DNA of 64,000 nucleotides from Clostridia bacterium (GTDB taxonomy: Bacteria; Bacillota; Clostridia; Peptostreptococcales; Anaerovoracaceae), in contig CAAFTW010000076.1 in NCBI GenBank assembly GCA_900766045.1, positions 13,842-77,841 of the forward strand, given 5' to 3'. Shown here piece by piece: positions 30,701 through 38,305 of the stretch; position 1 is the first letter of the stretch, and every line of letters begins with the position of its first letter. The notes below the pieces were generated by a model, which did not search any database, was not told the origin of the DNA, and saw only the letters and a program-made list of their open reading frames with translations. The position numbers and the translations under genes are program-made.

Positions 30701-30988
30701 CTGCAGGGAGACGATGTGGTCGTGTTCGAGGACCTGATTCATAACGGGATCACGGTTACCAGCCATGCGGATCTATCCGATAAGGACCAGACTGTTCATT
30801 TTCCGAAGAAGCCGGAGAAACCGGGGAGTCCGACGGAGACCCCTGCTCCGCCGAAGACCGGAGACAGGACAAAATTTCTGGGATATATCGCTCTGATGCT
30901 GGCAGCGGGAACCGCAGCAGCAGGAATCGCGTACAAGAAAAGACGACTCCATAAGCTTTCGGAAGATCAGGATGATCTGAAGAAATAG
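27746..30988 (+). CDS. VaFE-repeat/Cna-B surface-anchored protein
   Basis: 1080-residue cell-wall adhesin of the kind carried by Tn1549-like ICEs. The start is TTG 27746, seven bases after AAGGAG; the nearby ATG 27741 reads straight into a stop. A signal peptide covers about residues 1-38 (core LLTIAFASMMVLGSAL). A thioester-domain-like region (YTYCVQP) follows, then SpaA/Cna-B folds near 228-320, 348-480 and 500-640, each with a GxYxxxE-type end. Three VaFE-type repeats (VVFEDL near 747, 869 and 991, spaced about 122 residues) come next. The C-terminus has PPKTG at 1035-1039, a hydrophobic helix and a KKRR tail: a sortase signal differing from LPXTG. No sortase gene is present in the window, so a host sortase must anchor it. 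It probably helps contact recipient cells. Confidence 0.88.
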   Translation: MNRKTELKQKFKQLLTIAFASMMVLGSALPAVTETASAFTGKVGSSYTVTDGGRITYGSGDGGYSNSRKCDLGDGLGSRYTYCVQPAKASPPTGKVTVDKVITDSDDKGKWNALRNIVFYSPSYPGYEKNISNIKGAYYTGNFTKDWAIAHLAMAYVYEGRPADMATWGGTKASGLGDIWTKAKKLGDGLWNADSEKDEAIPGNFKVFISTMSGVQDMVAGYLEDIRGGFRLQKIDDDLDEPYAQGDASLEGAEFTAFNKSGHAVFIGEKKINQGEAAVTIRTDKNGLAKSAADALSYGDYLVKEIKAPAGYLLNEKWSRAISIRKDGEIIDITSNPVKEEIQRGGVQIVKRDKELKKSEALGGADLSGIEMTIKNVSGHDVLVRSDIGSPENNVDWKALSSKKDLIDSGKVKRVKSGEDMGKITVHWNEAKKAYTAETLPDDLPYGTYTIRETKTNKTYQRTDKSEHLFKIREDGKTVSYDDGQNEMVLTFDDYVYRSDVQGTKIGDGDSRRFAFVPFKITAASNGETHVVVTDKNGFFSTKDRRTAGDLDEEEGKDNARRQNPFDDLLNEKQISAGSLKKRADQIRCGVFFGTGQFGSKAAMITGAGALPYDTYTIEEMRCENNKGYVLQKFSFTVNEKSRDGLVDLETITDDLITIGTKAKAEKTGTNLSAAEKDVKLIDTVSYTNLIPGKEYVLKGKLMDQKNGKELLVNGKPVVSQKKFVPEKKDGTVDVEFTFSGAGLAGTSTVVFEDLYENDVNIASHAEIKDEGQTIHFPEVKTHAEDRKTKDEVGETRKETTIVDKVNYRNLIPGKEYTVKGVLMNKETGKPVTVNGKTVTSEKKFTADKADGTVEMNFTFDASSLKGKTTVVFEDLFYEGIRVASHGDLTDQDQTIWHPEIRTAAKDSRSGTHEATRDKKVSIVDTVSYHNLVVGKEYTVKGVLMDKGTGKPVREGLSAVTSEKKFTAEKKDGTVEMQFTFDAEKLQGDDVVVFEDLIHNGITVTSHADLSDKDQTVHFPKKPEKPGSPTETPAPPKTGDRTKFLGYIALMLAAGTAAAGIAYKKRRLHKLSEDQDDLKK

Positions 30989-31062
30989 AGTATTGAATAG
31001 AGAACGATGCGGAAGAGCGGCAGCGATGCCGCTCTTTTCTGTTCGGTCAGGAGGAAAAGGAA

Positions 31063-31416
31063 ATGATTAAAAGCGGGATCAATGGTGAGATCCGAAACGA
31101 AAATGAATGCCGGTTTAACCGCAGCATCGCCATGATATGCGGGATCCGGGCAGCGCTGATCGCTCAGTATCTCTGGGAGATCATGGAGTACGAGAACGGC
31201 ACGGCCGATGATTACTGGAGAAAGATGCCGCAGAAAATGATCCAGACGGTCTACCCGTTTCTGAGCCGGCACATGATCCGGGATGCCATGAAGGAACTGA
31301 CTGAATGCCGGATTCTCCGTGCTTCGGAAAGAAACGAGAGCCGGTTCGACCGGACCAGATGGTACCAGTTCACCGAATACGGCATGGAGCTGATGAGCCC
31401 CGGGAGTTACGCATGA
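31063..31416 (+). CDS. winged-helix-like ICE protein (replication-initiator type)
   Basis: 117 residues with a strong AGGAGGAAAAGG site. The segment MPQKMIQTVYPFLSRHMIRDAMKELTECRIL reads like a winged-helix DNA-binding domain of the kind at the N-terminus of phage replisome organisers. It is followed by RFDRTRWYQFTEYG, a typical wing strand. Similar short proteins occur in Tn1549-like elements. The function is inferred from fold resemblance only. It overlaps the next small gene by four bases (ATGA). Confidence 0.6.
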   Translation: MIKSGINGEIRNENECRFNRSIAMICGIRAALIAQYLWEIMEYENGTADDYWRKMPQKMIQTVYPFLSRHMIRDAMKELTECRILRASERNESRFDRTRWYQFTEYGMELMSPGSYA

Positions 31417-31583
31417 ACGGGCTGAAGCGGCACAGGCAGTGCCCGGAGAACTGCCGCTACCGCAGAAAGGAAGCCCCCTTCTGCGGATACTGCATGATGG
31501 AGATCATTTATGGAAAACGAGAGGAGGACAAGGATGACAGCAGACAAAAACAAGCTGAAGACACTGAACAAACTGACGGATGA
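31413..31583 (+). CDS. Cys-rich small protein (56 aa)
   Basis: Begins inside the stop of the upstream gene (ATGA). It has four cysteines spaced CPENC and CGYC, a likely zinc knuckle, then an acidic tail. The last 50 bases overlap the next gene in another frame, so the tail may not be conserved. Translation would be coupled to the upstream gene. Function unknown. Confidence 0.5.
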   Translation: MNGLKRHRQCPENCRYRRKEAPFCGYCMMEIIYGKREEDKDDSRQKQAEDTEQTDG

Positions 31584-31845
31584 GGGATTTGACACGGAAA
31601 AGAAGATCACATCCATCGATATGAAAGTAGCCTATGAGCACGGACTGAGCGGAGAGATCGGCGTGATCCTGGAGCTGCAGGAAGCGATCCGTGACCGGAA
31701 GGTCATCGCCTACCTTTGCAATGCAATGGACGATGCGAAGCCGAAACCCGCAAAGACAAACAGCAGTGATTCTACAGGAAAGGAGGATGACCGCCGTGAG
31801 GACAATCAAAGACACGAGTACAGCGGATACCATAGCCATCAGTGA
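31534..31845 (+). CDS. small ICE protein of unknown function (103 aa)
   Basis: ATG 31534 follows GAGGAGG; an in-frame ATG at 31510 is less well placed. It is a charged, mostly helical protein (TDEGFDTEKKITSIDMKVAYEHGL) with a low-complexity C-terminus rich in Ser, Asp and His. No family is recognised. It lies in a chain of overlapping small genes leading to the RadC-like gene. Confidence 0.6.
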   Translation: MTADKNKLKTLNKLTDEGFDTEKKITSIDMKVAYEHGLSGEIGVILELQEAIRDRKVIAYLCNAMDDAKPKPAKTNSSDSTGKEDDRREDNQRHEYSGYHSHQ

Positions 31846-31948
31846 AATGGAAGAACTAAGGAAGCTGGTGAATGATCTGGAAGACGGAACGGTGATCAGC
31901 ATCCGTATCGAGGAGGTGATGATCCTTGCCGAAGAAGAGCGAAAATGA
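31796..31948 (+). CDS. small ICE protein (50 aa)
   Basis: GTG 31796 lies about nine bases after AAAGGAGG; ATG 31787 abuts that site and is unlikely. The protein has the helix EMEELRKLVNDLEDGT and a strand ISIRIEE. It overlaps genes on both sides (31845 and 31926), pointing to tight translational coupling. Function unknown. Confidence 0.55.
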   Translation: MRTIKDTSTADTIAISEMEELRKLVNDLEDGTVISIRIEEVMILAEEERK

Positions 31949-32426
31949 GATCAAAGTCGTAAACGTCCGGCTGGTAAAAGAACCCTCTCTCTATTCCACC
32001 AAAGAAGTCACGTCCCCGGAAGCTGTAATGGAAGTGGTGGCAGGCGAGCTGAAAAGCTACGACCGTGAGGTGTTTGCGGTCCTGAATCTGAAGACGAACG
32101 GCAAACCCATCAACCTTCATATCTGCAGCGTAGGCACACTGGATGCAGCCATGATCAATCCGAGAGAGGCGTTCAAGGCCATCATTTTGTCCAATGCGGC
32201 AGCCTTTATCTGTATTCACAATCATCCTTCCGGAAACTGTGAGCCGAGCCAGGCGGATATTGCCGTTACCGAGAGACTGGTCAAATGCGGCGAACTCATG
32301 GGTATCAAAATGCTGGATCATATCATCATCGCCGGTGAGACCGGAGAACAGACCAGTTTTCTCAGGGAAGGACTGCTGGACGGAATGCGGTCCAGAGACG
32401 ACTATACAAGTGAGTGGGAACGATAG
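31926..32426 (+). CDS. RadC-like JAB-domain protein
   Basis: 166-residue protein with the JAB/MPN metal motif HNHPSG at residues 98-103 and the following Ser-x7-Asp (SQADIAVTE, Asp111; LDHIII). RadC-like proteins are common on plasmids and ICEs. Despite the name, a direct repair role has been withdrawn for E. coli RadC, and the biochemical activity is unsettled. It starts at TTG, preceded by GGAGGTGATGATCC. Confidence 0.82.
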   Translation: MPKKSENEIKVVNVRLVKEPSLYSTKEVTSPEAVMEVVAGELKSYDREVFAVLNLKTNGKPINLHICSVGTLDAAMINPREAFKAIILSNAAAFICIHNHPSGNCEPSQADIAVTERLVKCGELMGIKMLDHIIIAGETGEQTSFLREGLLDGMRSRDDYTSEWER

Positions 32427-32468
32427 AATAAATACTACTGAAAAGCCCTGCCTCAGCGGGGCCTGTAC

Positions 32469-32500
32469 ATGCAGGGAAAGATCATTTTCTCTGCATTTTT
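32469..32500 (+). terminator. terminator after the radC-like gene
   Basis: ATGCAGGGAAA (32469-32479) pairs with TTTCTCTGCAT (32486-32496) with one wobble, then TTTT. The next ribosome site follows within 10 bases. Confidence 0.65.
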
Positions 32501-32521
32501 CAGTTTCGGGAGGTGATGAAC

Positions 32522-33460
32522 ATGGCCGGTTATACGGCAAAAGAAATCGAGCAGGCCCGGGAGATGGATCTTCTGACCTATCTCAGGCAGAACGATCCGG
32601 GGAATCTGATCCATATTTCAGGCGGTGAATACTGTACCAGAGAGCATGACAGCTTGAAGATCTCCAACGGCAAATGGATGTGGTGGTCCAGAGGTTTCGG
32701 CGGCGTATCAGCGCTGGACTATCTGATAAAAGTGAATAATATACCCTTCACAGAGGCGGTGGGAAAGATACTTGGCACGGAGGCGAAACAGCCTCCTTTT
32801 TATTTTGTCCCGAAGAACGGCAAAGCAAAGCGGCTGCTCCTGCCGGAAAAGGCGCATGACAATCAGGTGGTTATTCGCTATCTTATCGGCCGGGGTATCG
32901 ATCGTGGAATTCTCGAAGAGTGCATTGCCGAAGGGATGCTATATGAATCGCTGCCTTCTCACAGTGCAATTTTTCTGGGCTTTGATGAAAACAATAAAGC
33001 GAGATACGCCTTCTTCCGGGGGACTGGAAAAGACCGTATCATGGGCGAGGCTGCTGGCTCCGACAAGCGTTTTTCCTTCCGGATCGAAGGCACGGTAAAA
33101 TGCGTCCATGTATTTGAAGGTGCCATCGACCTTCTGTCCTATGCAACGATCCGCAGGATGAGCGGAGAAAGATGGAACAGTGAATCACTGCTCTCCCTGG
33201 GTGGTGTATACGGAGGATCAAAGACAGTAAAGCCTCCTGCAGCACTTGAAAATTATCTGGATCACCATCCGGAAACGGAAGAAATCATTCTCCGTCTGGA
33301 TGATGATCCCGCCGGAAGAAGCGCGGCCGCATCGATCATCGGCAGGCTGAACGGACGGTACCGCATCCGGGACGAGCCGCCTTTACACGGCAAGGACTAC
33401 AACGACGAGCTGATGTTTCTGAGAACCATGCAGCAGAAAGGAGATCTGAGATTTGGATGA
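32522..33460 (+). CDS. toprim-domain (primase-like) ICE protein, DUF3991 type
   Basis: 312 residues. The N-terminus resembles a CHC2-like zinc-finger region, but few cysteines remain (EYCTREHDSLKI, WMWWSRGFGGVSALDYL). The C-terminal half contains toprim signatures: VHVFEGAIDLLSYAT with the conserved Glu, and LRLDDDPAGRSAA with the Asp pair. Proteins of this kind are thought to prime second-strand synthesis after transfer. ATG 32522 has GGGAGGTGATG upstream. The end overlaps the next gene by 8 bases. Confidence 0.8.
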   Translation: MAGYTAKEIEQAREMDLLTYLRQNDPGNLIHISGGEYCTREHDSLKISNGKWMWWSRGFGGVSALDYLIKVNNIPFTEAVGKILGTEAKQPPFYFVPKNGKAKRLLLPEKAHDNQVVIRYLIGRGIDRGILEECIAEGMLYESLPSHSAIFLGFDENNKARYAFFRGTGKDRIMGEAAGSDKRFSFRIEGTVKCVHVFEGAIDLLSYATIRRMSGERWNSESLLSLGGVYGGSKTVKPPAALENYLDHHPETEEIILRLDDDPAGRSAAASIIGRLNGRYRIRDEPPLHGKDYNDELMFLRTMQQKGDLRFG

Positions 33461-34358
33461 AAAGAAGAAACGGGGACCTGAACGGAAGCGCCGGCAGGAA
33501 CAGATCCGGGAGATCACCGACCGGCTGGAAGAAGGCGTGAAGGAAGTATTTGAAAGTGACAGGTACCGGGAAATGCTGAAGTGCATGAGCAAATTCCACC
33601 ACTACTCTTTGAACAACTGCCTTCTGATTGCCATGCAGTACCCTTCCGCCTCTCTGGTTGCAGGCTATCGGACATGGCAGAAGGAATTCGACCGGCAGGT
33701 CCGCAAAGGAGAAAAAGGAATCCGCATTCTGGCTCCCTGCAAGTACAAGGTGGAAAAAGATGCTGCAGACGATGGGGATAAAGAGATCGTTGAGATTACC
33801 GGCTTTCGGGTGGTCAGCGTGTTCGCCTATGAACAGACGGAAGGCAGAGAGCTCCCGATGATCGGCGTGAACGAGCTGACCGGAGACGTGAAAAATTATC
33901 ACAAGCTGTTCAATGCGCTGAAGGATATATGCCCGGTTCCCATCTGTTCCGAGGACATCCAGGGCGGTGCCAACGGGTATTACGACGATGCAGCAAAGCG
34001 CATTGCCATCCGCTCAGGCATGAGTCAGGTCCAGACCATCAAGACCATGATCCATGAGATCAGCCACCAGAGACTGCACTCTAAGGAGAATATGGATGAG
34101 GAAAAGCCACCGGACCGCAGTACAAAGGAAGTCGAGGCGGAGAGCATCGCCTACACTGTCTGCAGCCACTTCGGCCTGGATACTGCGGACTATACCTTTG
34201 GATATGTGGCAGGATGGTCCTCCGGAAAAGACACAAAGGAGCTGAGAAATTCGCTGGAACGGATCAGAAAGACTGCTGATGAGATGATCACATCCATCGA
34301 TCAGGCAATGGAAAAACAGCGTGAGAAGAGCGAAAAGGAGATCGAGAACGAGCGATGA
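33453..34358 (+). CDS. ArdC-like antirestriction protein (ssDNA-binding plus zincin)
   Basis: 301 residues starting at TTG with AAAGGAG upstream. The N-terminal ArdC-type ssDNA-binding domain is clear (FHHYSLNNCLLIAMQYP...GYRTWQKEF...KGEKGI), and the second half is a metalloprotease-like domain with HEISH at 201-205 and the later ESIAYTVC. ArdC proteins shield incoming DNA from restriction. Here one is carried by an element that also encodes its own type I restriction system. Confidence 0.85.
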   Translation: MDEKKKRGPERKRRQEQIREITDRLEEGVKEVFESDRYREMLKCMSKFHHYSLNNCLLIAMQYPSASLVAGYRTWQKEFDRQVRKGEKGIRILAPCKYKVEKDAADDGDKEIVEITGFRVVSVFAYEQTEGRELPMIGVNELTGDVKNYHKLFNALKDICPVPICSEDIQGGANGYYDDAAKRIAIRSGMSQVQTIKTMIHEISHQRLHSKENMDEEKPPDRSTKEVEAESIAYTVCSHFGLDTADYTFGYVAGWSSGKDTKELRNSLERIRKTADEMITSIDQAMEKQREKSEKEIENER

Positions 34359-34468
34359 CAGTTCTTCCTGTATTGTGAAGGCACAGGTTATTAACAGTGG
34401 TATTCAATTCCATATAGTGACGGGACCCAGATGAATCGTTGTCAAATGGATATGATTCTTGCTTTTGT

Positions 34469-34493
34469 GCTAACAATATGCAATAATGTAAGC
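34469..34493. promoter_or_regulatory. possible AbiEi operator
   Basis: GCTAACA (34469-34475) and TGTAAGC (34487-34493) form an inverted repeat with one mismatch, 17 bases before abiEi. AbiEi antitoxins are known to bind inverted repeats and autoregulate. Confidence 0.4.
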
Positions 34494-34509
34494 ATGAAAG
34501 GAAGAAACT

Positions 34510-35097
34510 ATGACGGCTTACGATAAGATTAATTCAATAGCAAAGGCAAATAACGGAATTGTCACATCCTCTATGGTAAGGGATCAGGGGATCCCTTCCT
34601 GGTATCTCTCGGAAATGGTCAAAAAAGGACGCATTGAGAGAGTTGCAAGAGGTATTTATTGTGATGCTTCCGGTGATTATGATGAGTACTATTTCTTTCA
34701 AATTACAAACAGCAGATGTATCTATTCGTTTCAAAGCGCACTGTATCTTCATGGCATGACAGATCGTGTGCCCTATCAGAAAGAGGTTACCGTCTATAAA
34801 GGGTATAACAGCTCGCATATTTCCGACGGAACCGTATTTCATTTTGTAAAAAAAGAAATTTATTCGATGGGTATCGTGGAGAAACCAACTGTCTTCGGGA
34901 ATGCGGTCAGGGTTTATGACAAGGAACGGACCATCTGCGACCTGATTGCAGGAAGGAAAAACGTTGATGTGGAGATATTCTCTCATGCCATGAAGGCCTA
35001 TGCCAGCGATCCTGACAGAGACTATAAGAAACTCCGTGTTTATGCCGGCGTGATGAAGATTGAAAAGAAAGTGGATGACATCCTGGAGGTAATATGA
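34510..35097 (+). CDS. abiEi: AbiEi-type antitoxin (type IV toxin-antitoxin)
   Basis: 195-residue transcriptional repressor and antitoxin. The N-terminal winged helix (ANNGIVTSSMVRDQGIPSWYLSEMVKKGRIERVARGIYC) is the AbiEi hallmark, and TICDLIAGRKN lies in the C-terminal antitoxin domain. It starts after GAAAGGAAG. The last four bases overlap abiEii (ATGA). The pair aborts phage infection in known systems. Base composition is visibly richer in A and T than the neighbouring ICE genes, suggesting separate acquisition. Confidence 0.87.
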   Translation: MTAYDKINSIAKANNGIVTSSMVRDQGIPSWYLSEMVKKGRIERVARGIYCDASGDYDEYYFFQITNSRCIYSFQSALYLHGMTDRVPYQKEVTVYKGYNSSHISDGTVFHFVKKEIYSMGIVEKPTVFGNAVRVYDKERTICDLIAGRKNVDVEIFSHAMKAYASDPDRDYKKLRVYAGVMKIEKKVDDILEVI

Positions 35098-35930
35098 ACA
35101 AAGATAAAATGATGGCTCTGATCAGGAAGAGGTCAAAAGAATCAGGTGTATCAATCAACACGTTACTACTGCTGTATTTCTTCGAACATTTTTTAGAACG
35201 CATTGCAGCAAGCAAATACAGGACAGATTTGATTTTGAAAGGGGGATTTCTTCTTTCATCGGTACTGGGGATACAAACACGAACAACGATGGATATGGAT
35301 ATGTCTTTGAGAAATCATCCGTTGAGTGAAAGTGAAATTAAAAAGATTTTTTCAGAACTGGCCGCTTCCGATAGTGTGGATGGACTGCGATATATTTTAA
35401 AATCGATTGACAACATTAAAATTGAAGATAAATATCCCGGATATAAAATTTTGATGGAGGGTCAAATTGAGAATATACGTCAGCCCTTCAGCATAGATGT
35501 TGCGACTGGAGATCCGATAACGCCAGATGCGATCGAATATCCATACTGTTCTGTATTTGAAGATGACAAAACTGTAAAAGTAATGTCATATAACCTTGAG
35601 ACTATTATTGCAGAGAAACTCGAGACGGTTGTTTCAAGAAAGACGGATAATAGCCGCAGCAAGGATTTTTACGACCTTTACCTTCTGTTTAATTTGAAAT
35701 CAGATAACCTTGATAAAAACAAACTGCGGGAAGCAGTGAATACAACTTTTGCGTATCGGAATACAGAACTTGATGCAAATAGTATACTCAGCGATTTGAA
35801 CGATATTCAATCGAATGCCGGATTTCGTAAACGCTGGGAGCTGTATTGCAAGCGAAATGCTTATGTCGGTGAACTTTCTTTTGATCAAATGATCGAAAGT
35901 TTGAGAGGATATATATCAATTTATCTGTAG
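35094..35930 (+). CDS. abiEii: AbiEii-type nucleotidyltransferase toxin
   Basis: 278 residues. The nucleotidyltransferase motifs are present: KGGFLLSS (GG-S type) and TTMDMDMS (DxD). Later conserved pieces are ETIIAEKLETVV and RSKDFYDLYLL. Known AbiEii/MenT-like toxins transfer nucleotides to targets such as tRNA ends and are held in check by AbiEi without direct binding. Translation is coupled to the antitoxin by the ATGA overlap, and a strong terminator follows. Confidence 0.87.
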   Translation: MNKDKMMALIRKRSKESGVSINTLLLLYFFEHFLERIAASKYRTDLILKGGFLLSSVLGIQTRTTMDMDMSLRNHPLSESEIKKIFSELAASDSVDGLRYILKSIDNIKIEDKYPGYKILMEGQIENIRQPFSIDVATGDPITPDAIEYPYCSVFEDDKTVKVMSYNLETIIAEKLETVVSRKTDNSRSKDFYDLYLLFNLKSDNLDKNKLREAVNTTFAYRNTELDANSILSDLNDIQSNAGFRKRWELYCKRNAYVGELSFDQMIESLRGYISIYL

Positions 35931-35953
35931 ATCATTGATGCGCAGATGTCTGC

Positions 35954-35982
35954 AACGGAGACCTGAATGTCTCCGTTTTTTT
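35954..35982 (+). terminator. terminator of the abiE operon
   Basis: CGGAGAC (35956-35962), loop CTGAAT, GTCTCCG (35969-35975), followed by seven T. Confidence 0.88.
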
Positions 35983-36044
35983 ATTGCAGCAGAACGATGT
36001 GCTGCCAAAATTACTGCATATTAATCGTGAAAGGAGCCCTGAAT

Positions 36045-36497
36045 ATGAACGAACATAATGAAAACGATAAGCTCCGGGTGCTGTTGCTTAAGCCGGGAAA
36101 TCTGGCAGAGATTGCGGAAATCGAGGACAATCTGGAGTCGATGCAAAGGCTCGTGGAGGGAAATATTGAAGAATATATGCCCTTTGAGGATGCATCGGAT
36201 CCGCGCGTCGGAGACTGTGCTATAGTCTGCAACGAGGAAGGAAAAATGCTCGGCATGGAACTGAACAGAGGAATATTTGACCAGAACGGGCGGCTGCAGG
36301 AGATCATTGCAGGTCCGTTTTTCATTTGCTACGCACCTGTCGAAAGCGAAAGATTCCTGTCCATGCCGCCGGATCTGGAAAAGAAAATGCGGAAGAAATT
36401 CGAATTTCCGGAGCAGTTTTATGTAACGGAAAACGGAATCAGGTCGAAGAAATTTCATCCAATGAAGCACGAGAGAAAACAGTCCATGGAAAGGTAG
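36045..36497 (+). CDS. DUF3846-like ICE protein
   Basis: 150 residues; ATG 36045 follows AAAGGAGCCC. The core KLRVLLLKPGNLAEIAEIEDNLESMQRLV and CNEEGKMLGMELNR...GPFFICYAP match the DUF3846 pattern seen in clostridial plasmids and ICEs. The family has no proven function. It is the last gene before the putative oriT. Confidence 0.75.
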   Translation: MNEHNENDKLRVLLLKPGNLAEIAEIEDNLESMQRLVEGNIEEYMPFEDASDPRVGDCAIVCNEEGKMLGMELNRGIFDQNGRLQEIIAGPFFICYAPVESERFLSMPPDLEKKMRKKFEFPEQFYVTENGIRSKKFHPMKHERKQSMER

Positions 36498-36526
36498 GAT
36501 GCTGTGCATAACTTTAGCAAGCAAAG

Positions 36527-36600
36527 CCTTCGTACTCCCATGTGAGTACAAAGGCATGGGCACCGGCCGCCGGCACCCATAGATTTAGGGAGGACCCTAA
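36527..36600. other. candidate origin of transfer (oriT)
   Basis: Three successive inverted repeats lie in 74 bases just before mobC. They are CCTTCGTACTC/GAGTACAAAGG (36527-36537, 36544-36554, one mismatch), TGGG-CA-CCGGC c GCCGG-CA-CCCA (36557-36579), and TTAGGG/CCCTAA (36585-36590, 36595-36600). The purine-poor GACCCCCGG follows. Position and structure fit an oriT; the nick site is not identified. Confidence 0.55.
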
Positions 36601-36626
36601 GACCCCCGGAGGATGGAGGTGAGATT

Positions 36627-36962
36627 TTGGGAAGACGAGGGAAAAAGAAACAGTTCTGGCTCAGCGAACAGCAGGCGGAGGAGCTGGCGGAGAATGCGAG
36701 GCGGGCGTGCATGACTGAAACCGATCTGGTCCGTCTCCTTCTCCGGGGCTATGTTCCGCCGGAAAGACCGGGCCCGGAATTTTTCGAGGACATGAACCGG
36801 ATATCGGAATTTGCGGATCGATTACAGACACTATCCACAGTGACGTCCGGCGAGGAAGCACAGAAACTACTTAAGTCAGAAGCAAAAGCATGGCGCACGT
36901 TCAGGCTCGAGATGGAACGAAGATATCTGATGCCGGAAAGGAGGAAAACAGAATGGCAGTGA
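36627..36962 (+). CDS. mobC: MobC-like relaxosome accessory protein
   Basis: 111 residues; starts at TTG after GGAGGTGAG. It has the MobC/ribbon-helix-helix pattern (KKKQFWLSEQQAEELAENARRACMTETDLVRLLL) for DNA binding next to the nick site. It lies between the oriT candidate and the relaxase and overlaps the relaxase by 10 bases. Role inferred from family and position. Confidence 0.8.
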   Translation: MGRRGKKKQFWLSEQQAEELAENARRACMTETDLVRLLLRGYVPPERPGPEFFEDMNRISEFADRLQTLSTVTSGEEAQKLLKSEAKAWRTFRLEMERRYLMPERRKTEWQ

Positions 36963-38305
36963 CGAAAATCAAACGGATCCGGGGCAATCCCGGAAACCCT
37001 TTGTCATATATCGGCAATCCGGAGAAGACCAGAAACCTTGACTTCTCCGATTCAGACCGGCAGGCGCTTGCGGATGTCATTGCATACGCTGCCGACGAAG
37101 GCAAAACGGAGAAGCAGTATTTCACTACCGGAATCAACTGCGATGTGGAGAATGCGAGAGAACAGTTCAACATTACCAAGCAGAGCTTCAACAAGACGGG
37201 AGGAATCGTGTGCGGACACTGCATGCAGAGCTTCGAGGGCTACGAGGTGGCGCCGGAGGAAGCCCACGAGATCGGAGTGCAGCTGGCGAAGGAGCTCTGG
37301 GGCGACCGCTTCCAGATCGTGGTTGCCACTCATTTGAACACAAATAATGTTCATAACCACATCGTTTTCAACTCGGTATCCTTTGTGGACGGAAAACGTT
37401 TTCACTTCTGCACGGAAGAGACCATGCGGATCCGTGCGGCGTCCGACCGGATCTGCCGGGAACGGGATCTGTCCGTCATTGAACATCCGGAAGGAAAGCG
37501 GGTCCCATACCCTCTCTACAAAATGGAGCAAGCCGGCATGCCTACCAGATACAATGTGGCAAGGCAGGCCCTGGATGAAGCCATCTCGGTCAGCGTCAAC
37601 ATGGAGGAATTCAAGTCGGAGCTGAAGAAGCGGGGTTATCTCTATCAGTTCAACCCACGGCGCAAGTACTGGACAGTGACGCCGCCGGGATGGACGAAGG
37701 CCATCCGGACCGACCGTCTCGGCGACCAGTACACCAGAGAGATGATCCAGCAGAGAGTATTCTCAAATGATATCGGTGTCAGGATGCAGCGGCTGCAGAA
37801 AGAGTCCCGCAGCTCCAATCACTATGACCTGAAGCGCAGGATCGACAAAATCAAGGGGCGAAGCGGTCTGGAAAAGCTGTATCTCCGGTACTGCTACGAG
37901 CTGGGATACCTGCCGAAGTACCGGCAGAATCCCATGAGGCTTCATGCGGTCCTGAAAGAGGAGCTTTTGAAGTGTGATCTGTACAGCGAAGAAGCAAAGC
38001 TCCTTGCCAGATACAGCATCAGCACGGAGGAGGATCTGGAAAAACGGATGAAGACTCTGACGAAGCAGTACTCTGCCGTCAGTACCCGGCGGGATGAACT
38101 GAGGCAGAAGCTCCGGCGGAAGATGCCGGAAGAGGAAGAGGCGCAGTGCCGGGAACAGATCATGGAACTGACCGCAGAACTGAAGGAGGCCCGGAAGGAA
38201 CTGAAGCTCTGCCGGGACATCCGGGAACGGTCCGGTCAGGTAGTGCGGAATCTTGAAATCGTGCTCGAGGACAGAACACGGGGAAAGGAGAGAAAACAAT
38301 TATGA
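36953..38305 (+). CDS. relaxase (MobA/VirD2-type mobilisation nuclease)
   Basis: 450-residue enzyme that nicks oriT and leads the single strand into the recipient. The histidine triad HLNTNNVHNH (His127, His134, His136) is intact, and the N-terminal SYIGNPEKT supplies the usual tyrosine candidate (Tyr near residue 22). The C-terminal third is a long charged helical region (KRMKTLTKQYSAVSTRRDELRQK). ATG 36953 has AAGGAGG. It overlaps PcfB by four bases. Confidence 0.9.
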   Translation: MAVTKIKRIRGNPGNPLSYIGNPEKTRNLDFSDSDRQALADVIAYAADEGKTEKQYFTTGINCDVENAREQFNITKQSFNKTGGIVCGHCMQSFEGYEVAPEEAHEIGVQLAKELWGDRFQIVVATHLNTNNVHNHIVFNSVSFVDGKRFHFCTEETMRIRAASDRICRERDLSVIEHPEGKRVPYPLYKMEQAGMPTRYNVARQALDEAISVSVNMEEFKSELKKRGYLYQFNPRRKYWTVTPPGWTKAIRTDRLGDQYTREMIQQRVFSNDIGVRMQRLQKESRSSNHYDLKRRIDKIKGRSGLEKLYLRYCYELGYLPKYRQNPMRLHAVLKEELLKCDLYSEEAKLLARYSISTEEDLEKRMKTLTKQYSAVSTRRDELRQKLRRKMPEEEEAQCREQIMELTAELKEARKELKLCRDIRERSGQVVRNLEIVLEDRTRGKERKQL

